Positions 1-8,678 are shown, counted from the stretch's first letter. The stretch is 64,000 bases of DNA from an endosymbiont of Galathealinum brachiosum (GCA_003349885.1 QFXC01000002.1:230430-294429); one strand, 5' to 3'. The notes: generated by a model from the letters alone, not told the origin. Program-made: numbers and translations.

Positions 1-58
1 CCAGAACCAGAGCCACAACAGTAAAACCCAGTACACTTAAGAAAGCATGTTTGCTCAT
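1..58 (-). CDS. N-terminus of an exported or membrane protein, cut by the window edge
   Basis: Only the first 19 codons are present. They begin MSKHAFL and continue into an uninterrupted hydrophobic stretch (LSVLGFTVVALVL), as in a signal peptide or first membrane helix. The ATG lies 26 nt beyond the stop codon of the upstream 166-residue membrane protein on the same strand, so the two may be co-transcribed. The family cannot be named from this fragment. Confidence 0.5.
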   Translation of the reverse strand, partial: MSKHAFLSVLGFTVVALVL

Positions 59-84
59 ATTATATATTTACTCTGGTTTTATAT

Positions 85-585
85 TTATTCTGAAATAGGC
101 GTCGGTGCATTTTCAGGAAAACGTTCACTTACCCAGTCAGGCAACATCGCATTTTTTGCCTGATGTAATGATTCTGACTCAAAGATAATCAAACCCAGTA
201 CGCTCACCATTACAGGTAAAAACGTAGCGCCACCAAATGCCCAGTGCTGGGGTTTCATATCACCACCGGCAATCATATAAATAATACCTAATAAGCTCCC
301 TACAACTGTCAGCATGAGAAGGAAGAAACGACTGCGACGTGCTGCAATTTGCCAATGACCATTCACATACCAGCTAGCCCGTGTTTTAGCTCTCTGAGCA
401 CCCCAGAAAAGATATACCAGGCTGACTACTGAGAAAATAGGAATAACCACGATCAGGTGAGTCAATGAACTCGCACTCATAACCGCAACAAAAACAAGTA
501 CGTGATTGAAAATCAGGTTCGTTAAAAATACCTCATGAGGAACACGGGCTTTTTTGATGTCTTCAGGTGAAATATCAAACTTCAT
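85..585 (-). CDS. hypothetical four-helix inner-membrane protein
   Basis: This is a 166-residue protein that I do not recognise. It has a short charged N-terminus, hydrophobic segments near residues 23-42, 44-62, 86-107 and 112-134, and a polar C-terminus rich in E and P. A basic loop (AQRAKTRASWYVNGHWQIAARRSR) between helices 2 and 3 suggests a cytoplasmic face there. It lies downstream of tatD on the same strand, separated by about 70 nt, at the end of the pab-mltG-tmk-holB run. No catalytic motif is visible and no function is proposed. Confidence 0.6.
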   Translation of the reverse strand: MKFDISPEDIKKARVPHEVFLTNLIFNHVLVFVAVMSASSLTHLIVVIPIFSVVSLVYLFWGAQRAKTRASWYVNGHWQIAARRSRFFLLMLTVVGSLLGIIYMIAGGDMKPQHWAFGGATFLPVMVSVLGLIIFESESLHQAKNAMLPDWVSERFPENAPTPISE

Positions 586-654
586 GAATGGTTAACCGGT
601 TAAGTAAAAGTCGGGGTGAATTATAACATTAATAAATGCTTAAATACCCTCTGG

Positions 655-1425
655 TTATGTGTCAAATAGCCGCAGATAATTGACTTTGCTCAACTCGGCG
701 ATGTTTTCTACACTGTTTCCCCGCACTTCTGCCAGACACTCAGCCACATGCCCTACCCAGCCGGGATGATTCTGTTTACCCCGATGCGGCACAGGTGCCA
801 GATAAGGTGAGTCAGTTTCAATTAGAAAACGATCATCGGGTACCTGCCGGGCCACTTCACGAAGTGCTTCAGCATTTTTAAACGTGACTATACCTGAGAA
901 TGAGATATACATGCCCATATCAAGCGCCTGACGCGCCATATCCCAGCTTTCTGTAAAGCAGTGTAATACGCCACCACATGTCTCTACATTCCCTTCTTTA
1001 AGGATATCCAGCGTATCTTTCTGTGCATCCCGGGTATGGATAATCACGGGTTTTTTCAGTTCATTTGCCGCCTGCATATGCACCTGAAAGCTGGATAATT
1101 GCTGCTCACGGGTATCTTTAGAGTAATAGTAATCCAGCCCGGTTTCACCAATTGCGACGACTTTAGGGTCTGAACCCAGCTCAATCAATTGCTGAAGTTT
1201 GACGGTATCATCCTGTGTATCACAGGGATGTACGCCAACCGAGATATCAATATTATCGCGATCCTGCACCAGCGCTTTCATAGACGGGTATTCATCCAGA
1301 CTAATCGATACACACAGCATACGCTCAACCTGAGCTTGCTGGATAACATCCATTAATTCTGAGAAATTATTATTAAAATCTTTTAGATCGATTCGATCTA
1401 GATGGCAGTGGGAATCATAGAACAT
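655..1425 (-). CDS. ycfH: TatD-family metal-dependent hydrolase (YcfH type)
   Basis: This is a TIM-barrel metal-dependent hydrolase/DNase of 256 residues, the usual length. The N-terminal metal motif HCHLD (residues 6-10), the mid-barrel Glu in GETGLDYY, HTRDA, HCFTES and the C-terminal ETDSPYLAP motif are all present in order, so the active site looks complete. The family acts as a cytoplasmic 3'-5' exonuclease or deoxyribonuclease. The position beside pilZ and holB is the conserved E. coli ycfH arrangement, which favours YcfH over the tatABC-linked TatD. A repeat-rich spacer separates it from pilZ. Confidence 0.93.
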   Translation of the reverse strand: MFYDSHCHLDRIDLKDFNNNFSELMDVIQQAQVERMLCVSISLDEYPSMKALVQDRDNIDISVGVHPCDTQDDTVKLQQLIELGSDPKVVAIGETGLDYYYSKDTREQQLSSFQVHMQAANELKKPVIIHTRDAQKDTLDILKEGNVETCGGVLHCFTESWDMARQALDMGMYISFSGIVTFKNAEALREVARQVPDDRFLIETDSPYLAPVPHRGKQNHPGWVGHVAECLAEVRGNSVENIAELSKVNYLRLFDT

Positions 1426-1430
1426 GAAAA

Positions 1431-1528
1431 AAGTCTTAAGTCGTAAGTCATAAGTCGTAAGCCCTAAATATGCAGCGCCTACGGCGCACCGCTTTGACTT
1501 CTGGCTTAGGACTTCTGACTTAAGACTA
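1431..1528. repeat. heptamer-rich inverted-repeat element between pilZ and tatD
   Basis: The ends are a perfect 11-bp inverted repeat, AGTCTTAAGTC at 1432-1442 and GACTTAAGACT at 1517-1527. The left arm carries degenerate tandem GTAAGTC heptamers, and the right arm is a diverged inverted set. The centre holds a small GC-rich palindrome (GGCGC type). The element begins 4 nt downstream of the pilZ stop codon. Related heptamers occur after nosY, msrP and dnaQ. Confidence 0.75.
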
Positions 1529-1531
1529 TGT

Positions 1532-1885
1532 TTACATAGTGTGTGTAGTGCGATCTGACTTCAGAGCACCAGCAAGGTAGGTTTCAATTTTAGTTCTGGT
1601 CTGGCCATTATCCTGTGGCCCGAACTGCACACCGATACCGGTTGATTTATTACCCTGTGCACCTGTGGGTGTAATCCAGACTATTTTGCCCGCCACCGGC
1701 AAACGTTCTTTATCGTCCATCAGGGTCAACAGCATAAAGACCTCTTCACCAAGACCATATGATTTATTGGTAGGAATAAAGAGCCCACCATTCGAAACAA
1801 AAGGCATATAAGCAGCGTATAACGCTGCTTTATCTTTAATAGTTAATGAGAGTATACCCTGTCTTGGAGCGCCGCCTGCTGCCAT
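1532..1885 (-). CDS. pilZ: PilZ-domain protein (type IV pilus PilZ-like)
   Basis: This is a 117-residue single-domain PilZ protein. PilZ-fold features include GILSLTIKDKAALYAAYMPF at the start, SNGGLFIPT in the middle, VAGKIVWITP and the closing GIGVQF strand. The c-di-GMP-binding RxxxR motif of canonical PilZ domains is not obvious near the N-terminus, which fits the PilZ subfamily needed for type IV pilus assembly rather than a c-di-GMP receptor. Placement directly downstream of holB (3 nt apart) is the conserved holB-pilZ-tatD order in Pseudomonas and related gammaproteobacteria. Co-translation with holB is likely. Confidence 0.9.
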   Translation of the reverse strand: MAAGGAPRQGILSLTIKDKAALYAAYMPFVSNGGLFIPTNKSYGLGEEVFMLLTLMDDKERLPVAGKIVWITPTGAQGNKSTGIGVQFGPQDNGQTRTKIETYLAGALKSDRTTHTM

Positions 1886-1888
1886 AAA

Positions 1889-2860
1889 TCAAACCCGTTT
1901 TAGTGTTTTATACCATGATAATAGCAAATCTTCCCACAACAGTTGTGAATTCAGTGGAATTGATTGCAATTGTTTGTTTTTAACTAACTGATCCAGGTAA
2001 TCATAAAGCCCCTGCAGACTGGATCGAGTCACCAGTTGTTTTAATTCTGTCTGCTGCTCTGTGTGTATTAAAGTTGCAGAATCACCGCATTGATGCAGTT
2101 TAATTAAATCCTGCACCCAGTCAAATAACCAGTTAAGTAAATAATTTAATGGAAGCTTATGTAATAACTCAGCCTGCTCAATTACAGGCTGATTTTTAGC
2201 CACATTAAGCAACGAATTTATAAGCAGTTTATGATGGTCTAATAATTCACCCTGCTGTAAATCTAACGCAAGTAACGGCGCACCATGCGCCAGATTGAGC
2301 AGCGCATTTGCCTGCTGAATATTCTGACTCTCTAACCAGCTTAATGCCTGTTGTGATTCAGGCACATTAAAACTGATATTCTGACAGCGTGAACGAATCG
2401 TAACAGGTAATTTTTGCGGGTTAGAACTAACCAGAATTAACACCGTATCAGAGGAAGGCTCTTCCAGTGTTTTTAATAAACTATTCGATGCATTGATATT
2501 CATATCATGTGCATCAACAATCAGTGCAACCTGATACCCGCCATACTGACTGGTTAAATTCAGCTTAGATGATAACTGTCGCACATCATCAACCTTAATC
2601 GCTTTTCCTCTTTCCTCCGCCTGCAAAATAAACAGATCCGGATGAGTTTCAGCTTCAACCAACTGACAGGAAGCACACTTACCGCAGGCAATACCATGAT
2701 CATCCGGTGATTGACACAACAAACTATGGGCAAGGTGTAATGCAAAATCCAGCTTACCCAGCCCCAGAGGACCAGACATTAATAACGCATGAGGTAATTT
2801 GGCCGATAACTTTTGTTGCTGTATCTTTTGCCATTGAGATTGTTGCCAGGGATAAAGCAT
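1889..2860 (-). CDS. holB: DNA polymerase III subunit delta'
   Basis: This is the clamp-loader delta' subunit, 323 residues, part of the DnaX complex that loads the beta clamp. It has the degenerate P-loop GPLGLGKLD (Lys-Leu replaces the catalytic Lys-Ser/Thr, as expected for a non-hydrolysing delta'). It also has a four-Cys zinc module (CQSPD, ACGKCASC), LLKTLEEPS and the SRC arginine-finger motif IRSRCQ. The C-terminal helical collar domain follows. It normally sits directly after tmk, but here about 1.8 kb of other genes separate the two. A repeat resembling the AGGAGCACC family lies just upstream of its start. Confidence 0.95.
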   Translation of the reverse strand: MLYPWQQSQWQKIQQQKLSAKLPHALLMSGPLGLGKLDFALHLAHSLLCQSPDDHGIACGKCASCQLVEAETHPDLFILQAEERGKAIKVDDVRQLSSKLNLTSQYGGYQVALIVDAHDMNINASNSLLKTLEEPSSDTVLILVSSNPQKLPVTIRSRCQNISFNVPESQQALSWLESQNIQQANALLNLAHGAPLLALDLQQGELLDHHKLLINSLLNVAKNQPVIEQAELLHKLPLNYLLNWLFDWVQDLIKLHQCGDSATLIHTEQQTELKQLVTRSSLQGLYDYLDQLVKNKQLQSIPLNSQLLWEDLLLSWYKTLKRV

Positions 2861-2867
2861 ATTATAT

Positions 2868-2890
2868 TTGGGTGTTCCTTCAGATGCACA
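2868..2890. repeat. degenerate copy of the AGGAGCACC-type palindromic repeat
   Basis: The sequence GGTGTTCCTTCAGATGCACA resembles the GGTGCTCCTTCAGGTGCAC arm found near rnhA, purB, roxA and the HD-GYP gene. It lies just upstream of the holB start and could affect the holB leader. Decayed; no partner arm is seen. Confidence 0.45.
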
Positions 2891-3119
2891 AAATGATCAA
2901 TGCAAAATATTACTATTTACACAACCAAATCACCATGTAAATAATCAGCAAAATTGATTAAACCATAGAAATTTAAAGGTTTATACCGTTAATCTGAATT
3001 TATTTATAAGGGCATAAAATTTACACATGTCTGGCTATACTTAAACGGTAGATCCAATAAGTGATAAAACAACTTCCCCACTATGCCCTCGAGCATATGA
3101 CTAACTGGAGCCCCAGACC

Positions 3120-3461
3120 ATGATGTTAAGTGTAGCCGGACAAAACATAGAAACAAATGAACAGGGTTTTCTTGCAAACCTTGGTGAATGGAATGAAGAC
3201 TTTACGGAAGCCACAGCAAAAAACGATGGCGTAGAATTATATAATGATCACTGGGAACTGATTCTTTATTTCAGAGATTATTATGAAGAAAACCAGATAT
3301 GCCCGACTATGCATAAAGTGGTTAGAGAACTTGGTAATAAAAACGAACACTTTCACAACCAGAAAGAATACGAAAAACATATTTATAAACTGTTTCCAAC
3401 CGATCCAACCCACGAGGTATGCAAACTTGCTGGCTTGCCTATGCCCCAACCTGATGATTGA
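3120..3461 (+). CDS. TusE/DsrC-family sulfur-carrier-like protein lacking the penultimate cysteine
   Basis: This is a 113-residue TusE/DsrC/DsvC-family protein. Family features are GFLANLGEWNED near the N-terminus, LYNDHWELILYFRDYYEE, a helix pair, LFPTDPTHEVCKLAGLP and a short C-terminal tail. DsrC/TusE transfer sulfur through a penultimate cysteine (CysA) on a mobile arm, and DsrC has a second cysteine (CysB) about ten residues earlier. Here only the CysB position is Cys (VCKLAGLP), and the tail ends PQPDD, so CysA is Asp. It may be a regulatory or non-carrier paralogue. It is the only plus-strand gene in this stretch, with its own terminator. Confidence 0.85.
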   Translation: MMLSVAGQNIETNEQGFLANLGEWNEDFTEATAKNDGVELYNDHWELILYFRDYYEENQICPTMHKVVRELGNKNEHFHNQKEYEKHIYKLFPTDPTHEVCKLAGLPMPQPDD

Positions 3462-3478
3462 TTAGTAATTGCTGTAAC

Positions 3479-3508
3479 AAAAAAGCACCCGGGATGGGTG
3501 CTTTTTTA
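3479..3508 (+). terminator. rho-independent terminator after the tusE-like gene
   Basis: Stem GCACCC/GGGTGC extended by A/T pairs, 5-nt loop GGGAT, then a run of six T. It begins 17 nt after the stop codon. The A-tract on the other side makes it usable in the opposite direction too, for the converging lipoprotein gene. Confidence 0.88.
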
Positions 3509-3550
3509 TTAAAAATAACAAATGTACGTTATAACAGATAACCTGATTAA

Positions 3551-3991
3551 CTATTCAACCAGACGACACTCATTAACTCCTGACTGCCCCGTTTTTTTAT
3601 CTACCTGTTTCAGAAAAGGTGTTGGTATAATAAGACCCGGCCTTACATCTAACTTAACATAGTAATTTTCACCCGGTTTAGTAGAAATTTTTATCTCTAC
3701 AGTACCTTCACCATGTGCTGCAAAAACATGTTCACCGGGCTCTAATGATTGATATATAAATGTCGCATCTTCTGTATTTCCGGCATGTTTTCCGTCAATT
3801 TCAACCGCCATTTCAGTATTAAAATTTAGAACTTTAGGCCTATATATATAAATACCTGATTTAAGCGGATCTTTATTAAATAACTTTGCCTGAGCATCTT
3901 GATCAGGTTTTGAATAATGCGTTGTTCCACATGCGGATAATTGCATAAAAACAGCTACAATTAATAATATATATAAATTAACTAATTTCAT
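3551..3991 (-). CDS. DUF2846-like lipoprotein
   Basis: This is a 146-residue lipoprotein. The signal peptide ends in the lipobox LSAC, with the lipidated Cys at about residue 21. The mature part resembles the DUF2846 family: GIYIYRPK, a PEGA-like segment VEIDGKHAGN, then LEPGEHVF and YYVKLDVRPG. Such proteins are predicted beta-rich envelope lipoproteins of unknown function. It follows another lipoprotein gene by 11 nt, so the two form a small operon in the gap between tmk and holB. The assignment rests on pattern resemblance only. Confidence 0.75.
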   Translation of the reverse strand: MKLVNLYILLIVAVFMQLSACGTTHYSKPDQDAQAKLFNKDPLKSGIYIYRPKVLNFNTEMAVEIDGKHAGNTEDATFIYQSLEPGEHVFAAHGEGTVEIKISTKPGENYYVKLDVRPGLIIPTPFLKQVDKKTGQSGVNECRLVE

Positions 3992-4002
3992 TTTAACTCC
4001 AG

Positions 4003-4449
4003 TTATTTTTTAATCTTAGTATGAATTATTGCGCTAACATGACCTTCCACTAGAGTGAAGATAACATTATCATTTACTTTAAAGTCATGACCATGCACTA
4101 AGCAGTCATACTCTTTTCCAGAGTCAGCAGTCAAGATCAACCTATCAACAACTTCACCATGCTTTTCATCCATATAAGCAGAACCAATAAATGCACCACT
4201 GGTTCCCATTATCGCACTGGCACTACCACCACCAATCTGCCCACCTATAAGTGCACCAATAAATGCACCTTCAAATTGTTTGCCTAATGATGCCTTCTTT
4301 TTAACTTCTCTTATATTAGTAACTTTACCCGTATGACGTTCAATATTTGGGCCAGACTCTAAATGATCTGTAGGTACTTCTTTTGGAGCTGTTGAACAGC
4401 CAAATAAGAGAGCAAAACTAAAAACTAAAGATAAATACGGAATTTTCAT
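4003..4449 (-). CDS. glycine-zipper lipoprotein (SlyB/Pcp-like)
   Basis: This is a 148-residue lipoprotein. The lipobox LLFGC places the lipidated Cys at residue 18. The centre carries a glycine-zipper hairpin (GAFIGALIGGQIGGGSASAIMG, two Gly-rich half-helices at about residues 62-92), preceded by a VTNIREV strand and followed by a conserved beta segment with YDCLVHG. This layout is that of the SlyB/Pcp outer-membrane lipoproteins tied to envelope integrity. It is first gene of the two-lipoprotein unit; the 259 nt upstream, up to tmk, hold no gene I can support. Confidence 0.8.
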   Translation of the reverse strand: MKIPYLSLVFSFALLFGCSTAPKEVPTDHLESGPNIERHTGKVTNIREVKKKASLGKQFEGAFIGALIGGQIGGGSASAIMGTSGAFIGSAYMDEKHGEVVDRLILTADSGKEYDCLVHGHDFKVNDNVIFTLVEGHVSAIIHTKIKK

Positions 4450-4708
4450 GAATATAATCCTTATATTATATTGATTTAATTTAAAAAACTTAAATACTCA
4501 TTTCCGTTTTAAATATTAATACTGACTTGTCATTCACTCAAAATGAATGTGGGTAATACGATTTTTACCTGTTGCTGCCAATTTTTTTTGTAGTGTTATC
4601 CATTTCTCCCATAACAACAATTCGCTTTTTATTTTTTTTCCATACTTCGACTATTTTATTTATTCTCTTGAAGTGTGTACAATGATAATTCGCAATAACA
4701 ATAAATTT

Positions 4709-5329
4709 TCACATGAAACCTTTAATTATTTCACGTATTTGATTTTGCACTGCCAGCAAATCGCCACTCGCATCAACCACTTTCATTCGATTAGCATCAG
4801 CTTTTGCCCTGTTAAGATAAGTATCTCTAACACGATTAAAAAAACCATCCATTTCCTGCTCAAATCTATCAGGTGTACTACGTTTTCCAGCACGCTCACG
4901 CCCTACCGAAATAGGTGCATCCAGTAACAGCGTTAAATCTGGACGTAAATCACCTAACACCCAGTTTTCCAGTCCTTCAATTCGTTTTATATCTAACTGA
5001 CGGCCACCGCCCTGATACGCATAAGTTGCATCCGTGAAGCGGTCACATAATACCCACTGACCTTTTTCTAATGCAGGTTTGATAACCTGAGCGACATGTT
5101 CAGCACGCGCGGCAAACATTAACATTAACTCGGTATCATCTGACATACCTTTAAAATCTTCACCTAGCAACATCGCGCGCAATGACTCACCTAGTGGTGT
5201 TCCACCGGGTTCACGGGTTTCTATAAAATTAATATTATTTTCCTGCAACATGGATTTTATAAATTCCATATTCGAAGTTTTACCGACGCCTTCACATCCC
5301 TCGAGCGTTATGAACATTGGTTTTGTCAT
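4709..5329 (-). CDS. tmk: thymidylate kinase
   Basis: This is dTMP kinase, 206 residues, phosphorylating dTMP to dTDP with ATP in the cytosol. It shows the P-loop GCEGVGKTS (residues 10-18), EPGGTP for the dTMP-binding region, CDRFTDATYAYQGGGR with the DR motif, and the LID region RERAGKRSTPDRFE. The start overlaps the mltG stop by one base (TAATG), so the pair is translationally coupled. This is the expected pabC-mltG-tmk order. The gene normally next in line, holB, has been moved away by an insertion. Confidence 0.96.
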   Translation of the reverse strand: MTKPMFITLEGCEGVGKTSNMEFIKSMLQENNINFIETREPGGTPLGESLRAMLLGEDFKGMSDDTELMLMFAARAEHVAQVIKPALEKGQWVLCDRFTDATYAYQGGGRQLDIKRIEGLENWVLGDLRPDLTLLLDAPISVGRERAGKRSTPDRFEQEMDGFFNRVRDTYLNRAKADANRMKVVDASGDLLAVQNQIREIIKGFM

Positions 5330-6333
5330 TATCTTGCTTTCTTTTTGCGTTTACGTTGATGAACATCGACTGCGTGTTCATGATCTTTTAATGTGGTTGA
5401 AAATATGTGCCTGCCCGATCGATCTGACATGGCGACAAAATAAATATATTCTGTTTTATCCGGATGACTAACCGCATCTAATGCACCCTGCCCTGGCATT
5501 GCAATTGGTGTTGGCGGGAGACCTTTTCTTGTATAGGTATTGTAAGGCGTATCAGTACGTAAATGCTTATAACGAATATTGCCTTTATACTTATCACCGA
5601 TACCGTAAATAACCGTTGGATCTGTTTGCAGGCGCATACCTTTACGTAAACGGTTTACAAACACACCCGCAATACGCGTTCGTTCTTCTGCTATGGCGCT
5701 TTCTTTTTCTACAATGGATGCAAGCGTTAATGCTTCATACGCTGATTTTAACGGCAGGTTTTTATCTCTTTTTTGCCAGGCTACATCTAAACGTTTTTGC
5801 ATTTCTCTATAGGCTTTTTTTAACAGATCAATATCACTCATACCTTTAGGAAAACGATAGGTATCAGGAAAAAAACGTCCTTCAGGGTGTTCACCTGCAT
5901 GACCAATTTTTTGCATGATCTGCTTACCATTTAATTCCAGTAAATGATGACTCAGATGCTCTGATTTATTAACCAGTTTCATCATCTGTTTGAATGTCAG
6001 GCCTTCTATCAGTGTTAAGCTATATAAACGAACTTTACCTTTTTGCATTAAGGTAAATAACTGCAACGTATTAAGATCAGGGCTTATCTTGTATTCACCT
6101 GCTTTTAACTTTCTGGCACTACCGGTTACTCTGGACCACACAGAAAAATACAGTCGATTGGATATTATTTTTTTCTTTTCAAGATCACGCGCAAGCACAG
6201 ACACACTGGTGCCCGGTTTAAAGTTATATGTTTCTTCGGCTTCTACACCTAATGGTTTATTCAAAAAGAAATAAAAATCAACAGCAATTGCACTTGCTGT
6301 GATTAAAAGCAAACCTAATAATTTTTTTATCAT
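5329..6333 (-). CDS. mltG: endolytic murein transglycosylase MltG (YceG)
   Basis: This is an inner-membrane-anchored lytic transglycosylase of 334 residues that cleaves nascent glycan strands. A single N-terminal helix (LLGLLLITASAIAVDFYFF) is followed by a LysM-like region (YNFKPGTSVSVLARDL) and the YceG catalytic domain. Catalytic-Glu motif LASIVEKESA is present, as are the family signatures LQTDPTVIYGIG and NTYTRKGLPPTPIAMPG. It overlaps tmk by one base. The C-terminus is strongly basic (HQRKRKKKAR), an ordinary trait of the family. Confidence 0.95.
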   Translation of the reverse strand: MIKKLLGLLLITASAIAVDFYFFLNKPLGVEAEETYNFKPGTSVSVLARDLEKKKIISNRLYFSVWSRVTGSARKLKAGEYKISPDLNTLQLFTLMQKGKVRLYSLTLIEGLTFKQMMKLVNKSEHLSHHLLELNGKQIMQKIGHAGEHPEGRFFPDTYRFPKGMSDIDLLKKAYREMQKRLDVAWQKRDKNLPLKSAYEALTLASIVEKESAIAEERTRIAGVFVNRLRKGMRLQTDPTVIYGIGDKYKGNIRYKHLRTDTPYNTYTRKGLPPTPIAMPGQGALDAVSHPDKTEYIYFVAMSDRSGRHIFSTTLKDHEHAVDVHQRKRKKKAR

Positions 6334-6340
6334 ACTCTTG

Positions 6341-6360
6341 TAAGTGTTCCTTCAGGTACA
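6341..6360. repeat. diverged copy of the AGGAGCACC-type palindromic repeat upstream of mltG
   Basis: The sequence GTGTTCCTTCAGGTACA matches the GTGCTCCTTCAGGTGCA arm at most positions. It lies between pabC and mltG, within 10 nt of the mltG start. On the minus strand it reads AAGGAACAC. Confidence 0.5.
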
Positions 6361-6369
6361 CTCTCGACC

Positions 6370-7197
6370 TCAAATAGACATTAACTGTATTAATTTATGA
6401 TTAATATCATCAAGCATTTTATGTTGTTTAAAATCCACACTATCCTCATCATCTATTATTTTTTTAACCGGCCAGATACCAATCAAACTGTTTGTTACAA
6501 ACACCGCATCCATTTGTAAAAAATTCTGTTTACTAATATCGACTATATTCACCGGGATTTTTAATTCAGCAGCAATATTAATTACCTGTTGGCGCATTAC
6601 GCCTTCTACACCGCATCGTTCCAGTAAAGGCGTATATAACTCATCACCCATCACACAAAACACATTACTCATCGTCCCTTCAATCACATGGTCGTGACTA
6701 TCGAACATGAAACCTTCCGTTATATCGCTATCATTCCATTCATTTCTAGCCAGTACATTATCCAGCCTGTTTAAATGTTTCATACCTGCTAATGCAGCAT
6801 TTATTGAAATAGGGGTTTTACATATAGTCGTCGTTATACCCTGACGATGCTCTTCAGGATAATCCGGCATTGCAAAAGAAGCTGTGACACGCGTAACACT
6901 ATCACCTTCCGCGTAAATATAACCTCGACCTGATACACCACGACTGATCATCAGTTTTACGACTGAATTATCATCTAACTCCAGTTTGTCTATATCTTCA
7001 AGCCAGAGAGACTCATCAACACACGCTAACGACAAACGATTGCAGCTATTACGTAATCGCTGCATGTGTTCATCCCAGAACTGTAATTTCTTATTTGTAT
7101 AACTGATGGTTTCAAATAAACCATCACCATATTGAAAGCCTCTGTCACGTACATCTATACTGGTCTCTTCAAATCCATTTATTAGAACGTTAGTCAT
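6370..7197 (-). CDS. pabC: aminodeoxychorismate lyase
   Basis: This is a PLP-dependent fold-type IV lyase, 275 residues, converting 4-amino-4-deoxychorismate to p-aminobenzoate and pyruvate in folate synthesis. It shows RGFQYGDGLFETI near the N-terminus, the Schiff-base Lys in GMKHLNRLDNVLARNE, EGFMFDSHDHVIEGTMSN, and the closing phosphate-binding T-N-S segment (VFVTNSLIGIWPV). The start overlaps the pabB stop by four bases (ATGA), and mltG follows, so pabB, pabC, mltG and tmk form one operon. Confidence 0.94.
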   Translation of the reverse strand: MTNVLINGFEETSIDVRDRGFQYGDGLFETISYTNKKLQFWDEHMQRLRNSCNRLSLACVDESLWLEDIDKLELDDNSVVKLMISRGVSGRGYIYAEGDSVTRVTASFAMPDYPEEHRQGITTTICKTPISINAALAGMKHLNRLDNVLARNEWNDSDITEGFMFDSHDHVIEGTMSNVFCVMGDELYTPLLERCGVEGVMRQQVINIAAELKIPVNIVDISKQNFLQMDAVFVTNSLIGIWPVKKIIDDEDSVDFKQHKMLDDINHKLIQLMSI

Positions 7198-8582
7198 TGA
7201 TTCCCTGTCTGCAGTGCATGAATTAACCCTTTTGCTTTAGCCCGTGTTTCATTCAATTCATTGTTTGGGTCGGAGTCCACTACTATGCCACCACCGGCTC
7301 TAAATTGCAGCTTATTACCATTGCGGGTTATGGTTCGGATAAGAATATTTAAATCCATACTGCCATCATGGTTCAGGTAACCCAGTGAGCCTGTATAAGC
7401 TCCCCTGCCCACACCTTCCAGTTCTGCCAGTATTTCCATACAACGCACTTTAGGGCAGCCTGTAATCGTACCGCCGGGAAATACAGCTGCAATGAGCTGA
7501 CCCGGAGTGATACCCTGACGTAAGCGCCCCTGCACATTAGATACAATATGATGAACATGCTGGTAACTTTCCAGCACCATTAACTCATTCACTTCAATAC
7601 TACCCGGCTCACATACCCGCCCCATATCATTACGTTCCAGATCAATAAGCATAATATGCTCTGCCTGCTCTTTAGCGTTAGCTAATAACTCATCTGATAA
7701 CTGACTGTCTGTACTACTATCTTCGGCTCTGGGTCGTGTCCCCGCAATGGGTCTGGTTTGCAAATAACCACTTTTAGATTGTATAAGACGTTCTGGTGAT
7801 GAACTGATAATCGCTTTATCACCCAGAGTAACTAAAGCATTAAAGGGACCGGGGTTTGACTGACTCAACTGATGATAAATACTTGCATGTGTTACATCAT
7901 CATCTAATTGTGTTTTCCAGCAACGAGATAGATTTACCTGAAAAACATCTCCATCAATTATATATTTATGTAATAACTCTAATTGTTGAAGATAATTTTC
8001 TTCATTATCTTCCTGTATATCATTAATATGAAATGCCTGATTAAAAGCCACTGAGCTGCCAACAGAAACTTTCGAGGATGACGATGATTTATCTTCTACA
8101 TTATTGAGTTGATTAATTAAATCTGTTTGAATTTGATTTACGTAGTCGTTAAATTTTGACTCACAAACAATAAATGCTTTCTGATTATGCGAGTCAATAA
8201 TAATTGCTGCGGGAAAACGTGTTGCAAATGCAACAGGTAAAGCATCTTCTGCTTCAGGTAGTATTAACCCCGTTTCAATTTGTTGTGCCAGCTCATAACC
8301 TAAATATAAAAACCAGCCACCGGTAAAAGGTAAATCTGCCGCTTCCATTTCCAGCTTTTCAGTTTGCCATGCAAGATCCAGTTGCTGCAGAAAATCACCT
8401 GAACAACTTTCTATCGTCTGCTGTGGAAAGGCAAATAAAATATCGTAACGAGCAAGATCCGATTTTTCTTCAGTTGATGCATTACTGGTTAACAAATGAG
8501 GATATCGTTCGGGGTTACTGGCGTGAAGCGCTAGTAAATCGGGAGTATTTTCTAAAGCATGAATGATTAATGAGCTAGGCAT
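7194..8582 (-). CDS. pabB: aminodeoxychorismate synthase component I
   Basis: This is a chorismate-binding enzyme, 462 residues, adding ammonia (from PabA) to chorismate to make aminodeoxychorismate for folate. The C-terminal domain has the family motifs PIAGTRPR, MLIDLERNDMGRV, FPGGTITGCPK and RAGGGIVVDSDP. The N-terminal part has GWFLYLGYELAQQIE, characteristic of PabB. The KIAGT-type Lys of some PabB proteins is replaced by PIAGT, the version common to both TrpE and PabB. Direct coupling to pabC settles the identity as PabB. No pabA is in the window. Confidence 0.93.
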   Translation of the reverse strand: MPSSLIIHALENTPDLLALHASNPERYPHLLTSNASTEEKSDLARYDILFAFPQQTIESCSGDFLQQLDLAWQTEKLEMEAADLPFTGGWFLYLGYELAQQIETGLILPEAEDALPVAFATRFPAAIIIDSHNQKAFIVCESKFNDYVNQIQTDLINQLNNVEDKSSSSSKVSVGSSVAFNQAFHINDIQEDNEENYLQQLELLHKYIIDGDVFQVNLSRCWKTQLDDDVTHASIYHQLSQSNPGPFNALVTLGDKAIISSSPERLIQSKSGYLQTRPIAGTRPRAEDSSTDSQLSDELLANAKEQAEHIMLIDLERNDMGRVCEPGSIEVNELMVLESYQHVHHIVSNVQGRLRQGITPGQLIAAVFPGGTITGCPKVRCMEILAELEGVGRGAYTGSLGYLNHDGSMDLNILIRTITRNGNKLQFRAGGGIVVDSDPNNELNETRAKAKGLIHALQTGNQ

Positions 8583-8678
8583 TTATTTTTTATATAGCTG
8601 TTGTCCCCAGAGGCTTCTATCGGGAATAACAGGATAATTAATTTAAACTTTTAAACCTGTAACAATTAAGCAGCAGAC

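Noticed and set aside
4547..4927. Plus-strand open frame overlapping the 3' part of tmk
   Set aside because: Antisense to a clear tmk gene, no ribosome-binding site or protein-like composition.
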